A stretch of 64,000 nucleotides of DNA from Calocera cornea HHB12733 (taxonomy: Eukaryota; Basidiomycota; Dacrymycetes; Dacrymycetales; Dacrymycetaceae): positions 109,349-173,348 of the forward strand of contig KV423940.1 of the NCBI GenBank assembly GCA_001632435.1, written 5' to 3'. Shown piece by piece: positions 33,644-47,000 of this stretch; positions within the stretch are counted from its first letter, which is position 1, and every line of letters begins with the position of its first letter. Made by a program: the position numbers and the translations under genes. The notes below the pieces were generated by a model. The model worked only from the letters and a program-made list of their open reading frames with translations. It ran no database searches and was not told the origin of the DNA.

Positions 33644-36600
33644 TCAACATACGAGTATGTCACTATATAAGCTCGAAAACGTGGCATGGCCGACTCCTGT
33701 ACTGCTTTTGGGCTTTGCATACTGTGCAAACATCAATGAGACCAGGAACCTTCGAGCATGCAGTAGATGACTCACGGGGTCATCACCACTCCATCCACGG
33801 GATGGCCGTGCCGGTCTATCACCTTTAATGCCGGGCATATCTGCAGTCCCGCTCAAAAGAAACTTGGAATCCACCCATGGGTTCGTAGGATGATTTCGCT
33901 CCCATCTGTCTGCCAGTCTGCCAACTAGAGTCTTGCCGACGTCACGACGGCGTAAGAATGATCGCTTTGTCACAATGACCATGCCCAGCTTGCACCGGGA
34001 AAGCATGACATTGGATCTGTGGTTCGAAACAAGGAATCCAGGTCGGCTGGTTCTTGTCAGAGACACGAGCACATAGTCAGCTTCATTGCCTAGAAACGGT
34101 CAATTGTCAGTGAAAACAACCATCCCATGGTCTTGTTTATCCGTACCTTGGAAACTGTCAACATTGAAAACTCTTCCTTTCCAGTTGGTGTTGTGCTGTC
34201 GCAGCTTCTGATCGATGTATGCCCGTTGAGCATCGTAGGGTGTGAGAATCACATAGTCTCTTGAATGATAGTACTTTGCAACCAAGCTGACTATCGCGTC
34301 TGCTTCTGCTTTGTTCTGGTAGATGTAAGCTTCAGGAACCACGAGCTCCGGTGAGACCACATACCTGCCAACTCGTGCCAACACCACTCTCCTCGCCATC
34401 TACGTGAACAAACTTCAAAACGTTGGTGGACCGATCTGGCTTGAATCGGCTGTGAAGGTTTCCCTTGTAAACTTCGTCGGATAGGAACTGATTTAGGGCA
34501 AACGGAACTCGATCTGTTCGCTTTGTCAGAACATGATCTCCATATGGAGCATATGCTTCCTACATGTTGTTCTCAGGAAATGCATGTTTTCCTTCAAATG
34601 TGGTAAATCAAAGACGGTAGCTAGACCCTCTGAGTGATCCGCCCCGTAAGGCGGTACTGGATAGAGTCTGACTATTGTCCTCTACTTCGGAGCTGTGCGC
34701 ACTTACATTGGAATGGATCCCCAAACCAGCAGACTTTCTTGAGGTCCACTGCTAAGCGATAGAAGAGGTGCTGTAGACAATCAATGCTCTGCAGTCATTT
34801 GCATCCGGAGTACTGTAGCACTCACGGCAAAGTCGCCAACAAAGATTTGTGATGCTTCATCAATGACCAGATTTCGTACAGGCACTACGTTGAAGAGACC
34901 CCGGGCAACTAAAGAAGGATTCGACATCATGCTCAGCGTGCAGAGCATCACAGGGTGGTTTCGGAGCGTGTAACGTAGATCTTCTGATCTATCGGGGAGG
35001 TCTTCCAGGGTGATAAGGTTGTCTTTCACGTTGACGTAAACGCTCTCATGCCTGTTACGGAGCTCAGTATGGGAAGAAATTGCGTGGATGGCTTTGCACG
35101 TACCAAGAGCTATAAAACTCCTTCGAAACGAGGAGCTTGAAGGCGGTAAAGCCGTTGTTGATCAAGCTTTCGGCAATGTTCTTCACTCCAATATTCGACT
35201 GGCATGTAAGCCAAGCCGTCTGCTTCAGCTCACACCACTTGAATACGGCAGCACTGATGGTCCTGGTCTTTCCGGACCCAGGCGGCCCATGCGCCAAGAC
35301 AAGCGGGTATTCGGGACAGCACATTACGGCGGCGACCTGCGCCTGCGACTCGTCGATGTTTACTTCCCAGTCATCGTTCATATCGGCGAGGTCGGCCGCG
35401 CCGGCTACGCTTTCCTTGAGCATCTTGACATCCGCTTCGGTAGGGAACCACACGGAGCGGAAGATAACACTTCGGTCGGCGAGGCGTGTCGGCTCTCGAA
35501 GCTGGGAGAGCATCCAGTCGCGTTTAGCAAGCTCAGCGTTGGACAGCATGTCCCCTCCGACGACGAGGATCGAGTCGACGGTGGCGTTATCTCGTAACAC
35601 AGTATTGTCCTGGATTTCCAACAGAGTCTTCCGGCCATGCACAGCGACGGCCTTGCCAGGGCAAGCCCTTCCGTTCCCCAGAGTGATTATTACGTCTGGT
35701 CATTGTATCAGTCACAGAAATGAGCTGAAGAATGTGAATCCCCACTCACTCATGTGTAATCTGATCTTCGTAGCATATCTTGCGTTCACAACCATAATGC
35801 TCTTCGCACCGATGATCTCCCAAGATGCAAAGTCTGCTTCGTACATAGTCGGACGAACACGCTCTACGACATCCGTCTGCAGCTGCATATTTCCCAGCAG
35901 TTCGAGCTCCTATCACGCCAATTAGCAACCCCCTCGGTGCGCGATAAAGGCGAGGCTCACCCCATCCAGGAGATGCCTCGTGTCCAATTGGACTATTTTC
36001 TCCATGTCGAAGTCCCTGCCTGTCGCGAACAGCTGCGCGAACAGAGCCGCAGCCACAGCGGCCGTCATCGGCCCCGGCCCATCTTCCCTCTTCGCCCGAT
36101 CGCCCAGGACTCGGCCGAGCTCCGTCAGAGTCTTCTGGTGCGGATGCCCGACTGCGAGGAGGGCCAGCTGCTCGGGGGCGTAGAACATGCGAGTGGTGCC
36201 GGAGAGGGTGGAAGAAAGGTCGACGCCGTTCACGTGGATACCGAGGTCGCGGTGGATGCAAAGAGCTTGGCGGCCGAGCTCGACCGCGATGTTGGTGGGA
36301 CTCAGCCGGCCGAGGATGATGGTGAGTAGCTCGCGGAGACGGGGTTTGTTGTCCGGTTCGGTGGCCGATGCTTCGGACTCGGAGGTGTCCTGCTCATCTG
36401 TTTGAACTTCCGCGGTGTCCTGTCCGTCTGCATGCGGCTGGCTGGCCTCCTGCTCCTCCGCTTGAGAAGTAATTGTGTCCTCCGGGGTGGGGTTTTCGGC
36501 ATCCCGCTCCTCCGCATCCAGCTTGTCGGAAATGTTGACCAGAACAATAACTTCGCTCGTGGCCAGGATGACGGCATCAACCCTCGCTTTATCCGTGAAC

Positions 36601-37745
36601 GCAGCTGCCAACCCGATGTACTTCTCCTCGCTCGCGCAGATCTCCTCCAGCTTCTCAACATCATTATAGACGATCTTCGGCACCCCATATGGCAGGTCAG
36701 ATGGGTTGACGAGCGGAGTAGAGGAGGGTGGGGTGCCGGAGTCCGGGTCGTTGGGGTCGTGAGAGTCATCCTCCTCGGACTCGGGCTCAACGTCCCGCAC
36801 AGGGCCGTCCTCCCACACGGGGGTGACCTCCCACTCCGGAGCGCCGTCCTGTAGAGGATCCTGCTCCTGCTGTTGCGCTTCCCAACCTCCCCCAGCGACC
36901 GGGTCAATCCAGTCTTCTCCCCCAGATCGGCGCGCAGCCTGGAAGGGCACATACCCCTCCTGCCACTCCCCGACCCTGGCTGGGCCTTCGCCTTCTTCGA
37001 AGCCCCAGTCGTTGCCCACCAGCATGGCCACACCGTTGACCAGCCCCGCAGCGGGCTTCTGCGTCTGGTTGGGCGTATTGGGGACGTTCGATCGGACGGT
37101 AGAGCGCGAGTGCTCGGTCGAGTGGGATCTTGTGCTGGACGGCGTTGGAGAAGTGACGGACCGGCGGGGAGAGGTGACGGAGCGCGGAGGGTGAAGTTCG
37201 TCGTGGTCGACCACGCTGGCTGCAGTGTCCATAAAGACTTCTCTCGTCGCGGAGTGCGGGCTCTGCATCGTCGTGGAGTACGGGCTCTGCATAGGGGAGG
37301 CGGGCCAGTCGCTCGCAGCCCTGGTGTCCTCATTCTCCCCCCAGTCCCAGACATCATTCGTCTTCGAGCCTGCAGCAACATCAGACCTCTTCCAGGCGCG
37401 GGGACCTGAAGGAGGACGATCGCCCCATGACCAGTCGTTCCGGCTCTGCGGAGCGGGCGGCATCGCGCGCTCACTGTAGTGAGGGCGAGATGGACCAGCA
37501 TGCAGTGGGGGGAAATTGTGCTCCCTCCACGAGTCCTCCCTCCTCAAACGTTTGTCGGGTCGTCCAGCTGGGGAGGCGCGTCCGCCTGACAGGGTGGGGG
37601 AAGCGCGCCCCCGAGCTCGTTTGCCGCGGCCGCTCGCACGGTAGTTGGGGTCGAGGAGGGGTGGGATGTCGTGTTCTTGCTGAGGCTGGCGGGAGGAGGG
37701 TGCGTCTCTGCGCCATGCAGGCGGGCGGTGGGGGATGTAGGGCAT
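33644..37745 (-). CDS. UPF1-class superfamily 1 helicase with extra N-terminal domain
   Basis: A helicase of roughly 1150-1200 residues with about ten introns. Residues 1-260 are low complexity with many Trp-Asp and Ser/Pro repeats. About 270-480 form a domain I cannot name firmly (VPKIVYNDVEKLEEICASE to FATGRDFDMEKIVQL); it may be a decayed RNase D-type fold. The helicase core has Walker A (AHGPPGSGKTRTIS), motif Ic-like TCQSNIGVKNIAESL, DEAS box (LVIDEASQIFVGDFA), VCWFGDPFQ-type motif III, VDSFQGNEADYVLVSL (motif V) and NVMLSRCKLGM (motif VI). All ATPase motifs are present. It could act on RNA or DNA. The start at MPYIPHRPP is chosen over a Met 24 codons upstream. The final intron is in frame, so the C-terminal tail is uncertain. 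Confidence 0.85.
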
Positions 37746-38174
37746 CTCCCGAGGGGAGAAAGCGAGGTGCAAGGACGATGTGGTGTTATATGCTGCAAGG
37801 GAGAGGGAAGCGAGCAACCTAGACGTGGGAGGCGGGTGGTGGGAGGAGAAAGAGAGGCGAGCAGCGTCCGATCAAGGGGGCGGCCAGTCATGTGTTTTCA
37901 TCCCTCGCACGGCCTACCTCGGTCCCCGTCTGGCCCGATGCGGGTGGCAGCGCCGAAGGGTCGAGAAGAGTCGTGAACTGTGATGGGTTCTTCGTAGGCG
38001 GGTACGAAATAGTAAGGCGCGCCGCGCCCGGAGCGGCACGTGCCGGCACGGGCTCACGGACTTTGACGCCACCCACCTCGCTGTGTCCTACGTACACTGG
38101 CACACGCATACACCTCACTGCGACTCGGGTTTCTTGGATTTATGAGCGCTCGTATACGATAAGGAGAGACCAAG
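37746..38174. promoter_or_regulatory. Bidirectional promoter between helicase and GPATCH1-like gene
   Basis: About 430 bp lie between opposite start codons. Nothing specific was recognised. Confidence 0.45.
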
Positions 38175-41094
38175 ATGACGTCCCGTCTCAAGCGGAAGCT
38201 CGACAACATGGGCGTCGACGTGTCCAACGTCACAGAGAACTTCTGCATGGTGAGTCGCCCTCACCCGTCCTTCGGCACGATCACAGCTGATCACACGCAC
38301 GAATACATAGATCGGCACCCCGCTCCCCTCGCTCGAGAAAGCAGACAAGAACGAGTTCGTGCCGGTGTGGAAGCAGGATGTGAGGGATGAGAAGGGCCGG
38401 AGGAGGCTGCATGGCGCTTTCACGGGCGGGTTCAGTGCTGGGTACTTCAATACCGTCGGCTCGAAGGAGGGTGCGTCCACACCATATATGCACGCATACA
38501 GCGGGGGTACTCATGGAAACCTCCTGAAGGATGGACACCCGCGACGTTCGTCTCTTCCCGCGCTAACCGGGCTGGCAAGGACCAGCGCGTACAACGGCCG
38601 GAGGACTTCATGGACGAGGAGGACCTGTCGGAGCTGCGCGCGGATCAGAAGCTGGTGGATACGACCCATGCGGATGGCGCTCCTGGCGATCCTGCCGCTC
38701 CGGACGAGTAAGTCACAATTCGGTCTGGAAAGGGTCGTGGATTGACGCTTGATACGACAGTGCGAACATATGGAATGCCCTTGTCCCCTCAGTGCGCGAC
38801 TCCCCCGGAGCCAAGCTCCTCCAGAAAATGGGGTGGAGGCCGGGGCAGGGCGTTGGCCCGCGAATAACTTACGCCAAGCGGCGTGCACAGGACCGGATCG
38901 CCGGTGCCGCGGCATCGCAAGAAGGAGATGAGATGGACGACGAGGAGGCGGGAAAGCACCTGTATGCGCCGAGGGACACGGTGGCTGTGGTTTATAGGGC
39001 GAAGGAGGACAGTTTCGGGCTGGGGTACGTGCGCGGTGCTGGGCTGAGGGAGGGGGATGGCGGGCGGGGGAAGAAGGCGGAGGAAGGGCAGGCCATCAGT
39101 GGTGAGTATGAATGCATGCGACTTGCTGGCGAGTGAAGCTGAGTATGGCACAGCGGGGTTTGGCCTAGGCGCGCTGAATGACGCGGACGAGGACGACCTA
39201 GACGTGTACGATGGTTCTCGCGCACCGACCGACAAGCGCAGGCTCGCATACACCATAGACGAGGACGAAGACGAGCCCGTCCTGCTCGGCTCTAAGCAGG
39301 CGGCCCCGTTCCGGCGTCCGGCACCCACCCAGCCACAGACCGTCCAAGCGCAATTCTTCTTCCCCGATGGCAGGCCCGTGCTGCAGGGGTTCAAGCCCGC
39401 CGGTGCGCCGCTCACGGAGGACGTCTGGTCGGTATCGCCGCTATCTGTTTTATACTATCGGAGATGAATCCTTGTTATCTAGGTTCGCACCACCGGAAGT
39501 GCCGGAGGACTGGAAGCCAGACCCGAGCCGCGTTTGGGAGCTGAATGGGAGCGTCAAGGAGGGCGGAGTGGGTGTGCAGGGGAAGGCTGTGGATGGCAAG
39601 CCAGCGCCGCTCCGGGCCGAGGAGAGGGGCGCCATGCTCGGCGAGACGCCGCTCGCTCCACGCAGCGTGTTTGACTACCTGTCCAAGGAGGCGAGGGACA
39701 GGCTGCAGAAGGCGAGCGCGAGCCTCAAGCCACCGTCAGCGGTGGAAATCAAGAAAGAACCCTCTCCACCGCCAGAGGTCAAGATGGAAATCCCCGTCCT
39801 CGAACCCGCCACGGCCGCAGCAGCACTCCGGGGCTACCAGCCCTTCACCGCTGACCCAGTAAAACAGCAGCGGTACACCACTTACCTGCAGATGCAAGCC
39901 TCTCGAAGCGAGCTTCCCGCCGAGCTCGCCCCTCTCCCGCGGCAGGAGATGGACTCGTTCAACAAGGAGCTTGAGGACTACGCCAAAGCCGCGCGCATCT
40001 TCAAGCCTGCCTCGGGGGCAATGGCGAGCCGGTTCACCTCCTCCTCTACTGTGGAGATGGACGCGAAGCCGAGGGAGGGCCTGCATGCGCCGGAGGAGCA
40101 GGGCGGCTACCTGGAGCAGAAGGCCGCGGAGGAGTCGAGGATGGAGGTGCAGGAGACGCCTAGGCAGCACGCGGCCAAAATGGGCATGTTCGGCCCGCTC
40201 ACGAGGGACGTCAGCACCTGGGTACCGTCAAAGCTGCTCTGCAAGCGCTTTGGGGTTAAGGACCCGTACCCGGATGGAGTGCCTGGGGAAGAAAAACCTG
40301 CTGTGACGCCCGCTTGGAAGGCGCCGGAGTCATCAACGGCGAGCCAGCCATTGACGAATGCGGTTGCTGCTTCGATGTTGAATCAGGATAAGGAGAACGT
40401 TCCGACAACCAAGAAAGACATCTCGAATGTCGGCCTGGGCGACGATGACGACCAAGGACGCGACATTCTCACCTACGAGAAGCCTGGGATGGACATTTTC
40501 AAAGCCATCTTTGCGAGCGATGACGAGGACAGTGATGAGGAGGAAGAGCCACCTGCTCCAGTCCCTGCTCCAAAGGTGGAGAGCACTCCGCTCAAGTCGG
40601 TCGAGAATCAAAGCGCGGCTCCGCACCTCACCGCCGAGTCATCCAGTGCGGCGATATATAATCCGTCCGGTTCGGACGCGAGACAGGGGCTCGACATCTC
40701 GTCTTTCCGTCCCACATTCGTACCTAAAACGGAGAGAAGGAAGGACAAAGAGGCCGACAATAGGCCGAAGAAGGATAAGAAAGACAAGAAGAAGAAGGAC
40801 AAGCATCTACTGGTGTCTTTCGACGCTGAGGAAGGGATCACTGTCACACCCAGTCGAGATGAGTCGAGCAAGAAGCGGAAGAGGGAAGACAAGGAGCGAG
40901 CAAAAGACCGAGACCGAGATCGGGAGAAGGAGGAGAAGCGAAAACGTAGACGAGCTGGGGAGGAGGAGGAGGATGACGGGATGTGGGTGGAGAAGCCACC
41001 GCCGGATGTGCTGGTGCAGGCGGCGGTCGAGAAGGAACCCCCTTCAGAGGCTAACGCACACCCGGGACGGAAGAGAGCTGTGGATTTCTTCTAA
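38175..41094 (+). CDS. GPATCH1-like G-patch protein
   Basis: A nuclear RNA-processing protein of about 890-900 residues, homologous to human GPATCH1, a catalytic-spliceosome component. The N-terminal DUF1604 region is clear after splicing: [42 protein letters not shown]. The G-patch follows ([19 protein letters not shown], about residue 150). The middle holds [17 protein letters not shown] and [23 protein letters not shown], family-typical. The C-terminus has the [11 protein letters not shown] block, then a very Lys/Arg/Asp-rich RD-repeat stretch and the ending [11 protein letters not shown]. Four or five short introns lie in the first 1.3 kb; the rest is one long exon. The window therefore has two separate G-patch splicing proteins (see 22119). 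Confidence 0.9.
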
Positions 41095-41497
41095 TCTGTA
41101 TCGCTGTACTCTGCATCTTGTATGAATACCAAACATCAATACCGTGTCCTGGGCCAGCCAGTCGGAGAACCTATTAGGCTTTGCGATTGGCTGACGGTGA
41201 GTGACTTTGGTCAAGGAAGTCATCTGAACAGGTGCAAGCAACAACAACAAACACTGGCCACATCCCCCCCCCCTCTTACTTCTGAATGATCTTCCTCTGG
41301 AATTGGACCACGCGATCTCCTCGAAATCGTTCCGGTCACGCACCTTCGAGCGCAAGAAAACGAGATTAGCGCCCAGCCGGGCGCTCAAGAGAAGCGACCC
41401 CTACACTGCCACTGTGAAATTTGGGGCTAGTCTAGTTTGCCTTTCCTTTTCCCAACCGTCCGCAACCTCTTCACCACGCCACTGCAAGCCAGTCAGA
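41095..41497. other. Intergenic region
   Basis: 403 bp between tandem genes, with presumed terminator of the GPATCH1-like gene and promoter of the MAK11-like gene. A C-rich run lies near 41265. Nothing else is recognised. Confidence 0.4.
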
Positions 41498-42999
41498 ATG
41501 CCCACAAAAGGGTCAATCCGAGTAGGTGTCTCCAGGCCAGGGCCAGAAAAGAAGAAAGCGCGGATCGCGAACGGGAAGCAATTAACTCCGGTGAAGAAGC
41601 CAGCGGTTCGCCGCCCACCAACCTCTCCGTCAAAGTCCCTGTCGAAGGCAAAAGCAGTCAGCGAGACAGCCCACATCATCGAACCGACCCCACCCTCGCG
41701 GCCCTGCAAGTCCTTTGTGATTGTTTCTGGATCATACGAGAAGCTGCTCTATGGCCTTGAGGGAAGCTTCCCCGAGCCCTCCGAAGCCAGCACTTCGACC
41801 GCACCTGTACCGACTCTGAAGCCGAAGTTCATCTTTCCCGCACATGTCGGCTCAGTGCGCGCCATTGCCACGAGTCCTGACGGAGGAAAGTGGCTTGCTA
41901 CTGGCAGCACCGACGAGATTGTCAAGGTGTGGAACTTGAAGAGGCGGAAGGAAATAGGAGGGCTGGTTCAGCATGACGGTGCGTCTCACGCTTTCACCTC
42001 GCCAGTGTGTGCTCATGAGTGCCATAGGTTCAATAACCTACCTCGGATTCCCTACGAGAAGTACTCTCGTATCTGCGTCAGAGGATGGCACAATCGCTCT
42101 TTTCCGCGTCCGCGGCTGGGAGCTTTTGCGCTCCCTTAAGGGCCACACAGGAAGGGTCAACTGTGTTGCCGTACACCCATCAGGCAAGGTGGCGTTGAGC
42201 GTTGGGAAGGACAGGACGTTGAGAATGTGGGACTTGATCAGAGGCAAGGGAGTCGCGAGTGTCAAGCTAGGGAAAGAGGGTGAGCTGGTGAGATGGAACG
42301 CAGAAGGGACCATGTTTGCGGTTGGGGCGACGAAGGAGGTCGACCTCTACACTACGGACATGAAGCTTCTCAGCACCATAAGCCATCCGAGCAGGATACA
42401 CGATGTCCGGTTTTGCAAGACAGACGACGGAGCAAGCGAGGTACTACTTGTTACTGCCGAGGACAAGAAGGTGTCTATCTATCAGCTTCCTGAGGGGGAA
42501 GGGGCAGCGGTCGTCATTGCGGAATTGTTCGGGCACACAAATCGGTATGCTTATTCCGCTTCTATCATCTGCACGAAATACTTACTCGTGTCAAAGGGTA
42601 AAAAGTGTCGATACTATCCAGGTCAGTCTTCCGGCAGTCGACGACGCCTCAAGGACCACGGTTTATGCTGTTACTGCGTCTTCCGATGGCTTCATCAATC
42701 TTTACGACCTCGCTGCCATTCCCAAGCCCTCCTCCGACGCTGCGACCTCGCCATTGCAAATCAGTCCGATCACATCCTATAATACGAAAGGCACCCGTCT
42801 GACGTGTGTCGCGTTTGCGGAGGGTGAAGTGGAAGGGGATGATATTGCCCTTGCAGTCAATGGGAAACGGAAGAGGGACGATGAAGAGGAGACCGACGTG
42901 ATTGACGCGTCAGAGCTAGGGGAAGAAGAAGAGGAGGTCGAAGAGGAGGAGGAAGAATTCGGCGGCTTCGAGGGCGAGAAGGATGATGAGCATCTGTAG
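41498..42999 (+). CDS. MAK11: WD40 ribosome-biogenesis protein MAK11/PAK1IP1-like
   Basis: A WD-repeat protein of about 450 residues needed for 60S subunit maturation in yeast. The start MPTKGSIRVGVSRPGPEKKKAR is followed by a basic nucleolar-type stretch. WD repeats: GSVRAIATSPDGGKWLATGSTDEIVKVWNL, ITYLGFPTRSTLVSASEDGTIALF, HTGRVNCVAVHPSGKVALSVGKDRTLRMWDL, then degenerate blades with VKSVDTIQVSLP. The C-terminus is a long Glu/Asp tract ending EGEKDDEHL, common in pre-ribosome factors. Two short introns are visible (about 41980 and 42545). The gene appears intact. Human PAK1IP1 is the counterpart. Confidence 0.92.
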
Positions 43000-43154
43000 C
43001 TCTCGTGTTTCAGGGTTGCATCGATATATATACAAGCTCATTGTAATTAATGCATATCTTTGTCCACTTTGATGTTTTCTCCGAGTTGAAGGCACGCGCC
43101 GCCGCCCTTGTCGACGTGAACCCTGATGACCGCGTCTCCTCAACAGCTCATGCG

Positions 43155-43856
43155 ATGACCATCTACAGTCTATACATCTTCGACAGGTCAGTACAAACCT
43201 AGTCTATTTTATGGCTAAGAAGCTGACAGTAGACTGTATTAGACACTGCACATGCGTGTACTACCAAGATTGGCACCGCAGTAAACGGCCACGGCCCGCC
43301 TCATCCGGCGGCATATTGCCAGGCGTCTCCAATGCAATATCGGGGCTGTCTGATACCCAGGGCGGACAGCGAAGCTCGATCACGCCGTCTGGCGGGACAG
43401 TGGTTGCCGTAGGGAATGGCGAACTGGATTGGCCGGACACGGCGGGGAGCATGAGTGCGCTGTCATTCGATGAGGAGGTGAAGTTGGTGTATGGGATCAT
43501 CCTGAGTTTGAAGCAAATGGTGAAGAAGATGGCTGTCAAGTGCGTCCACCCTTGTGTGCACTGTGTCCTCGAGCTAACCGAGCTTCCGCAGGGATGATAC
43601 GCTGGTGAACTACAGGACATCGACGTACAAGCTGCATCTGTACGAAACGATGACCGGGTACCGGTTCGTCATCCTCACCGACCCGCATGCCGAGTCGCTG
43701 CGCTTTGCACTGCGTCAACTCTATACCGGGCCGTTCCTGGACTATGTCGTGCGCAACCCGTTGATGGTCATGGACTCGAAGGAACAGGGGATAGACAACG
43801 AGCTCTTCAGGGCTGCCACGGACCGGTTTATCCGGGGCTTGTCCATGTATAACTAA
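43155..43856 (+). CDS. BET5: TRAPP subunit Bet5/TRAPPC1
   Basis: A small longin-fold subunit of the TRAPP tethering complexes acting in ER-to-Golgi and intra-Golgi traffic. Three exons join in phase: MTIYSLYIFDR, then HCTCVYYQDWHRSKRP through MVKKMAVK, then DDTLVNYRTSTYKLHLYETMTGYRFVILTDP. The end is FVRNPLMVMD-type (VVRNPLMVMDSKEQGIDNELF) and GLSMYN. About 55 residues of Gly/Ser-rich sequence inserted between strands one and two make it longer (about 190 residues) than yeast Bet5; such inserts are usual in Agaricomycetes. It is convergent with the RhoGEF gene. Confidence 0.92.
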
Positions 43857-43875
43857 CAATCCTATTGGGATGTTC

Positions 43876-43894
43876 AGCTAGCTAGCTAGCTAGC
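43876..43894. repeat. (GCTA)n microsatellite
   Basis: Nearly five tandem GCTA units lie just after the Bet5 stop codon. Confidence 0.9.
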
Positions 43895-44070
43895 ATGCGC
43901 ACACTTCGCGAGGAAACCACGATGTATGATATGAGTAATGGATAATACTGCGGTACCTATACAAATGGGAAGAAGCCTTACAAGAGAAGTAACCTGCCAT
44001 ATTTACTACATCCATCGATTCATCTAATAAGATGGAGCCGTCATTATTATTTCGTTCGTTCATGAGACCC

Positions 44071-47000
44071 TCAGTATCGGCCCCAGGACTGTAGCGAGCT
44101 TGCCTGTAGCTGGGGTGAATGAGGTGGAGAGTTTTGGAAGTTGTACACGGATGCCGAGGGCGACGCCAGTGTATCAGGGAGGAAGAGTGGGATTGTGGGC
44201 ACCAGCTCAAAGACGTGTTGGGCACTACCGCGGTGGTGAGGGTTCGGGTTTTGGGGCATCTTCATAACGGCATGAACGCGCGCGTCTTGAGGAGTCGAGC
44301 CTTCAGAATAACCATCAGGACCAGGGTCAATTTGAGGGGTCATGTCGCTGGCGCGACCATCGTAGATGCAGTTGATGTCAGTGCCAGGGATGATCTGGAC
44401 CAGGTGGAGCTTGTCGATGTGGCGAATCTCAATGAAGCGCTTGTCGAAGAGCAAGACATACGGCGCGTGGAAGGCGGCCTTGAGAGGTTTGCCTTCCCAC
44501 TCCACCACGCCCTGTTCGCCGCGGCTAGGATCACCATGACGGCCAACGTAAATACCGAATTCTGCGTGTTCTCATCAGGTGTCGAGTTGTGATGAGATCG
44601 AAAGATCACTCACCATCATAGCAAAGTAAGAACTCTTCGCTGCTTGTGCGGTAGATGCCGATTGGCTTGCACGTTTCGAACCGCTTGGCGATGCCGCCCC
44701 ACCTTTGATCATTCGCATGGGGAATGGTATCGCTCTTGAAGTCGGCAAGACCCATGATCTCAAAGCCCTTTTGACAAAGAATGACGATCTTGAGCCGCAA
44801 GAAGTATACATCGTACGCCTCGGAAGGCAAGAAGAATTCCTGCAACGAGTTAGTAGTGTATCAAAGTACTGCACGGAGTTGGCATACCCTGTAACTGCGG
44901 AACCACTCGCTCTTCGCTCCGGACATGAAGCGACCGAACGCGCCGACGGGTTTGGACTTCTCCTGAATTTTCTCCAAGACCGGCTCAACCACTTGAAAAA
45001 CGCTGTCCATCTGTAACCGTACTATGAGAGATGGTCGAAATATACGCCCTTAGATACACGTACCCCTTTCTTCTTCATGTAGGTGATCAAGGTGCGATCG
45101 CCCAGGGTGCCCACGCTGAAGAACACAACATCCTTGTTAAGCCTTTCTGGCTGGCGAGCGGTATTGCTCGTGGTAGTTGACGTCGGCACAAGTGCCTCGA
45201 GCAGATAAGCGAACAAACTCTTGTCAGCGAGCACAAGGAAGATGCCGAACTTCTCCAGCATCGCGCACTGGGTAACTTGTTTGAGGGCAAGGACACGACG
45301 AAGCGCTGAAAGCCAATGTCAGCCTGATCCTGACACATGTAATAAAGACCATACATCGAGAATCGTGTCGTAGGCCGATCCAGACTCCCTCGGCGCATCC
45401 AACTGCGATGAGACCACGGCCGTCGGGTGTGGCTAGACATCGTGTGAGTTGGTGAAATTTAACAATGACGTGCGACTCACAGAATGGTACGGAACACGTC
45501 ACCCTTCCTGTGAACGCATTCTCCTCATTCCAGCTGGCTTGCTGGGCTGACGCTTGCGGAGGTACATAGAAAGTGTCGTCGCTGAGGGTCTCAATCTCGA
45601 GAACCTTGTTGTTTTCCTGGACAGCCGCGCGCAAGCCCAGTGCTTCCTCAAGCTTGGATTTCCACTCGGCCCGCGCTTGCTGTGTCTCCGCATAAAGAGT
45701 ATAGAAACCGCTCTCCCGAGCGCTGTTATAGATGGTGAAAGGGTATACGAAACGGGGGTCGTTCGATTCTTGCTGGGCCACGCCGGCACCATTGAGGGAC
45801 GTCGTCACCGTCCCCTCGTTGCGGTCGCCTCTGAGACGACTCCGTAGCAAGCCGACCGATCGTTGTTGGGGTATTTCGGTGAAATTGGTGAGGGCTAGCA
45901 GTTCTAGAGGAATCGGCTGAGAAGCGAGTGAGTGAAGGGCTCGAAAAGGTGTTTGCTCAGGCCTACCCTTCCTCTGACAACATACTTGATCCCATCCTTC
46001 GTCTCTTTTGATTTCGTCATGACGACTGCAGCATGGTTAGCAAATGCAGCGTCAGATATTCCAAGGCACTTACGGTAGTTATCGAACAATAGAACAAACA
46101 GCTCGCTCCAACCGTTCCATTCGAATCCAGTTTCGGGCTGACGGAGGAGCTTGCCACTATGGATAAGACTCCTCGTCTCGTCCTGCAGCTGCAAGTCGAC
46201 CGCCTCGCCACCCTCCTTCCAGACTAGGTCGTGGCTGTACTTCCAGAGCTTGACCTTGGTCTCGGCGACCGCGACGCCTGCGTTAGTCGCCTTTCCGAGC
46301 GACTTGAGGATGTCGAGCAAGCCCGGGATGGTCTCCCTATCCGGATGATCGGCAGGCGACGAGTCGTAAATGGCCTGCAAGAGCAGGGAGTATCGCAGCA
46401 GCCGAGGAATCGGCCGATTGACAAACATCTTCATGTCCTGCCTGCGCGCATCGGGATGCTTGACGCACTGGTCGAAGAAGTCCTTGAACGCCTGGTTAGT
46501 CGCGAGCTCGCGGTCGATCTTGTACTCCGCGATGGGGTAGTGCGGGACGTATTCCATGTACGCGTCGCGCCAGTTGAGCGCGGCTTCCAGAACAGGCTCG
46601 GTGATGCTGTAGATGAGCGGGTACTCTTCCCGCTGGATCTCCTGCAGCTTATCAAGCATCTTCCGATGGTGCTTGTACAGTTCCTGGAAGTTCCAGAAGG
46701 CGTCGTGGATGAACTCTGTGCGGCGGTCGGGCGGGATGACGGGCTCTGCGCGCAGCCGGCGCACAAAGAGCGTCTCGATCGTCTCGAGATCCTTGACGTA
46801 CTCCATCTCGCCCTTGATGAGCTCGAAGATCTGCGACTGCCGCTTGACCTCGTGCCGCTCGATGTCCTGCAGCGCGCCCTCGGGCAGCAGGTCGTGCCAC
46901 TCCAGCTTGGCCGTAGGACCGCGCAGCATGGCACTCTGGAAGGTCATGAGCTGGGCAACACTGTGCAGCCTTCGGATCGCCTGGAGGGCCTCGAACAGGT

